From CAYLNH01 sp964384625 (lineage in GTDB: Bacteria > Verrucomicrobiota > Lentisphaeria > JABSQK01): 32,284 nucleotides of DNA. The notes under the pieces were generated by a model. It saw only the letters and a program-made list of their open reading frames with translations, did no database searches and had not been told where the DNA came from. The DNA lies in NCBI GenBank assembly GCA_964384625.1, contig CAYLNH010000053.1, forward strand, positions 1 to 32,284, given 5' to 3'. Position 1 is the first letter of the stretch, and each line of letters begins with the position of its first letter. Shown here in pieces: positions 32,235 to 32,284 of the stretch. The position numbers and the translations under genes were made by a program.

Positions 32235-32284
32235 CCTGGAATGGCGCTGAATTAAGATGATCTTGGGACAGGCAATGTCTTTTC

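Overview
The window is a GC-rich bacterial chromosome segment, most likely from the Lentisphaerota or a close relative in the PVC group. The main evidence is eight short secreted proteins with a type IV prepilin N-terminus (FTLIELL followed by a hydrophobic helix). Several of them also carry the H-X9-DG-like C-terminal motif that is abundant in that group. The assignment rests on family knowledge and no search was run.

Layout. (1) 1-15696, minus strand: an apparent operon read right to left. It holds a GntR-HTH/LacI-sensor regulator (14521-15696), a secreted clan-A-type glycoside hydrolase with CBM9-like modules (10705-14439), a 2094-residue secreted multidomain glycosidase-like protein (4270-10554), a pseudopilin (3743-4237), a membrane-anchored NHL/Fn3 protein (141-3746) and the start of another gene cut by the window edge (1-141). 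The last genes overlap or nearly abut. (2) 15697-15967: a divergent control region with a 14-bp inverted-repeat operator, tandem 11-bp repeats and candidate promoters. (3) 15968-22724, plus strand: two pseudopilins, a cytoplasmic alpha-galactosidase-like glycosidase (17694-19877) and three more pseudopilins. (4) 22770-24657: a LacI repressor divergent from a pseudopilin, with a perfect 20-bp palindrome at the pilin start site. (5) 24919-27252, minus strand: an alginate-lyase-like secreted protein and another pseudopilin, separated by about 370 bp of repeat-rich noncoding DNA. (6) 27460-32234: a GT-C-like polytopic membrane protein, a hotdog thioesterase, enolase, an unknown 234-residue protein and ruvC, the last two overlapping at GTGA.

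Reading: regions 1-5 look like a carbohydrate-utilisation island built from local sugar-responsive repressors, large secreted or envelope glycosidases and many pseudopilins. No SusC/SusD pair, ABC sugar transporter or sulfatase is visible. The pseudopilins have no pilus assembly genes near them. The most unusual sequence feature is that four pilin genes carry a doubled prepilin signal: two FTLIELL-like motifs separated by a short in-frame insert. In two of these genes the insert is the same GTCCCGAC...GTCGGGAC hairpin.
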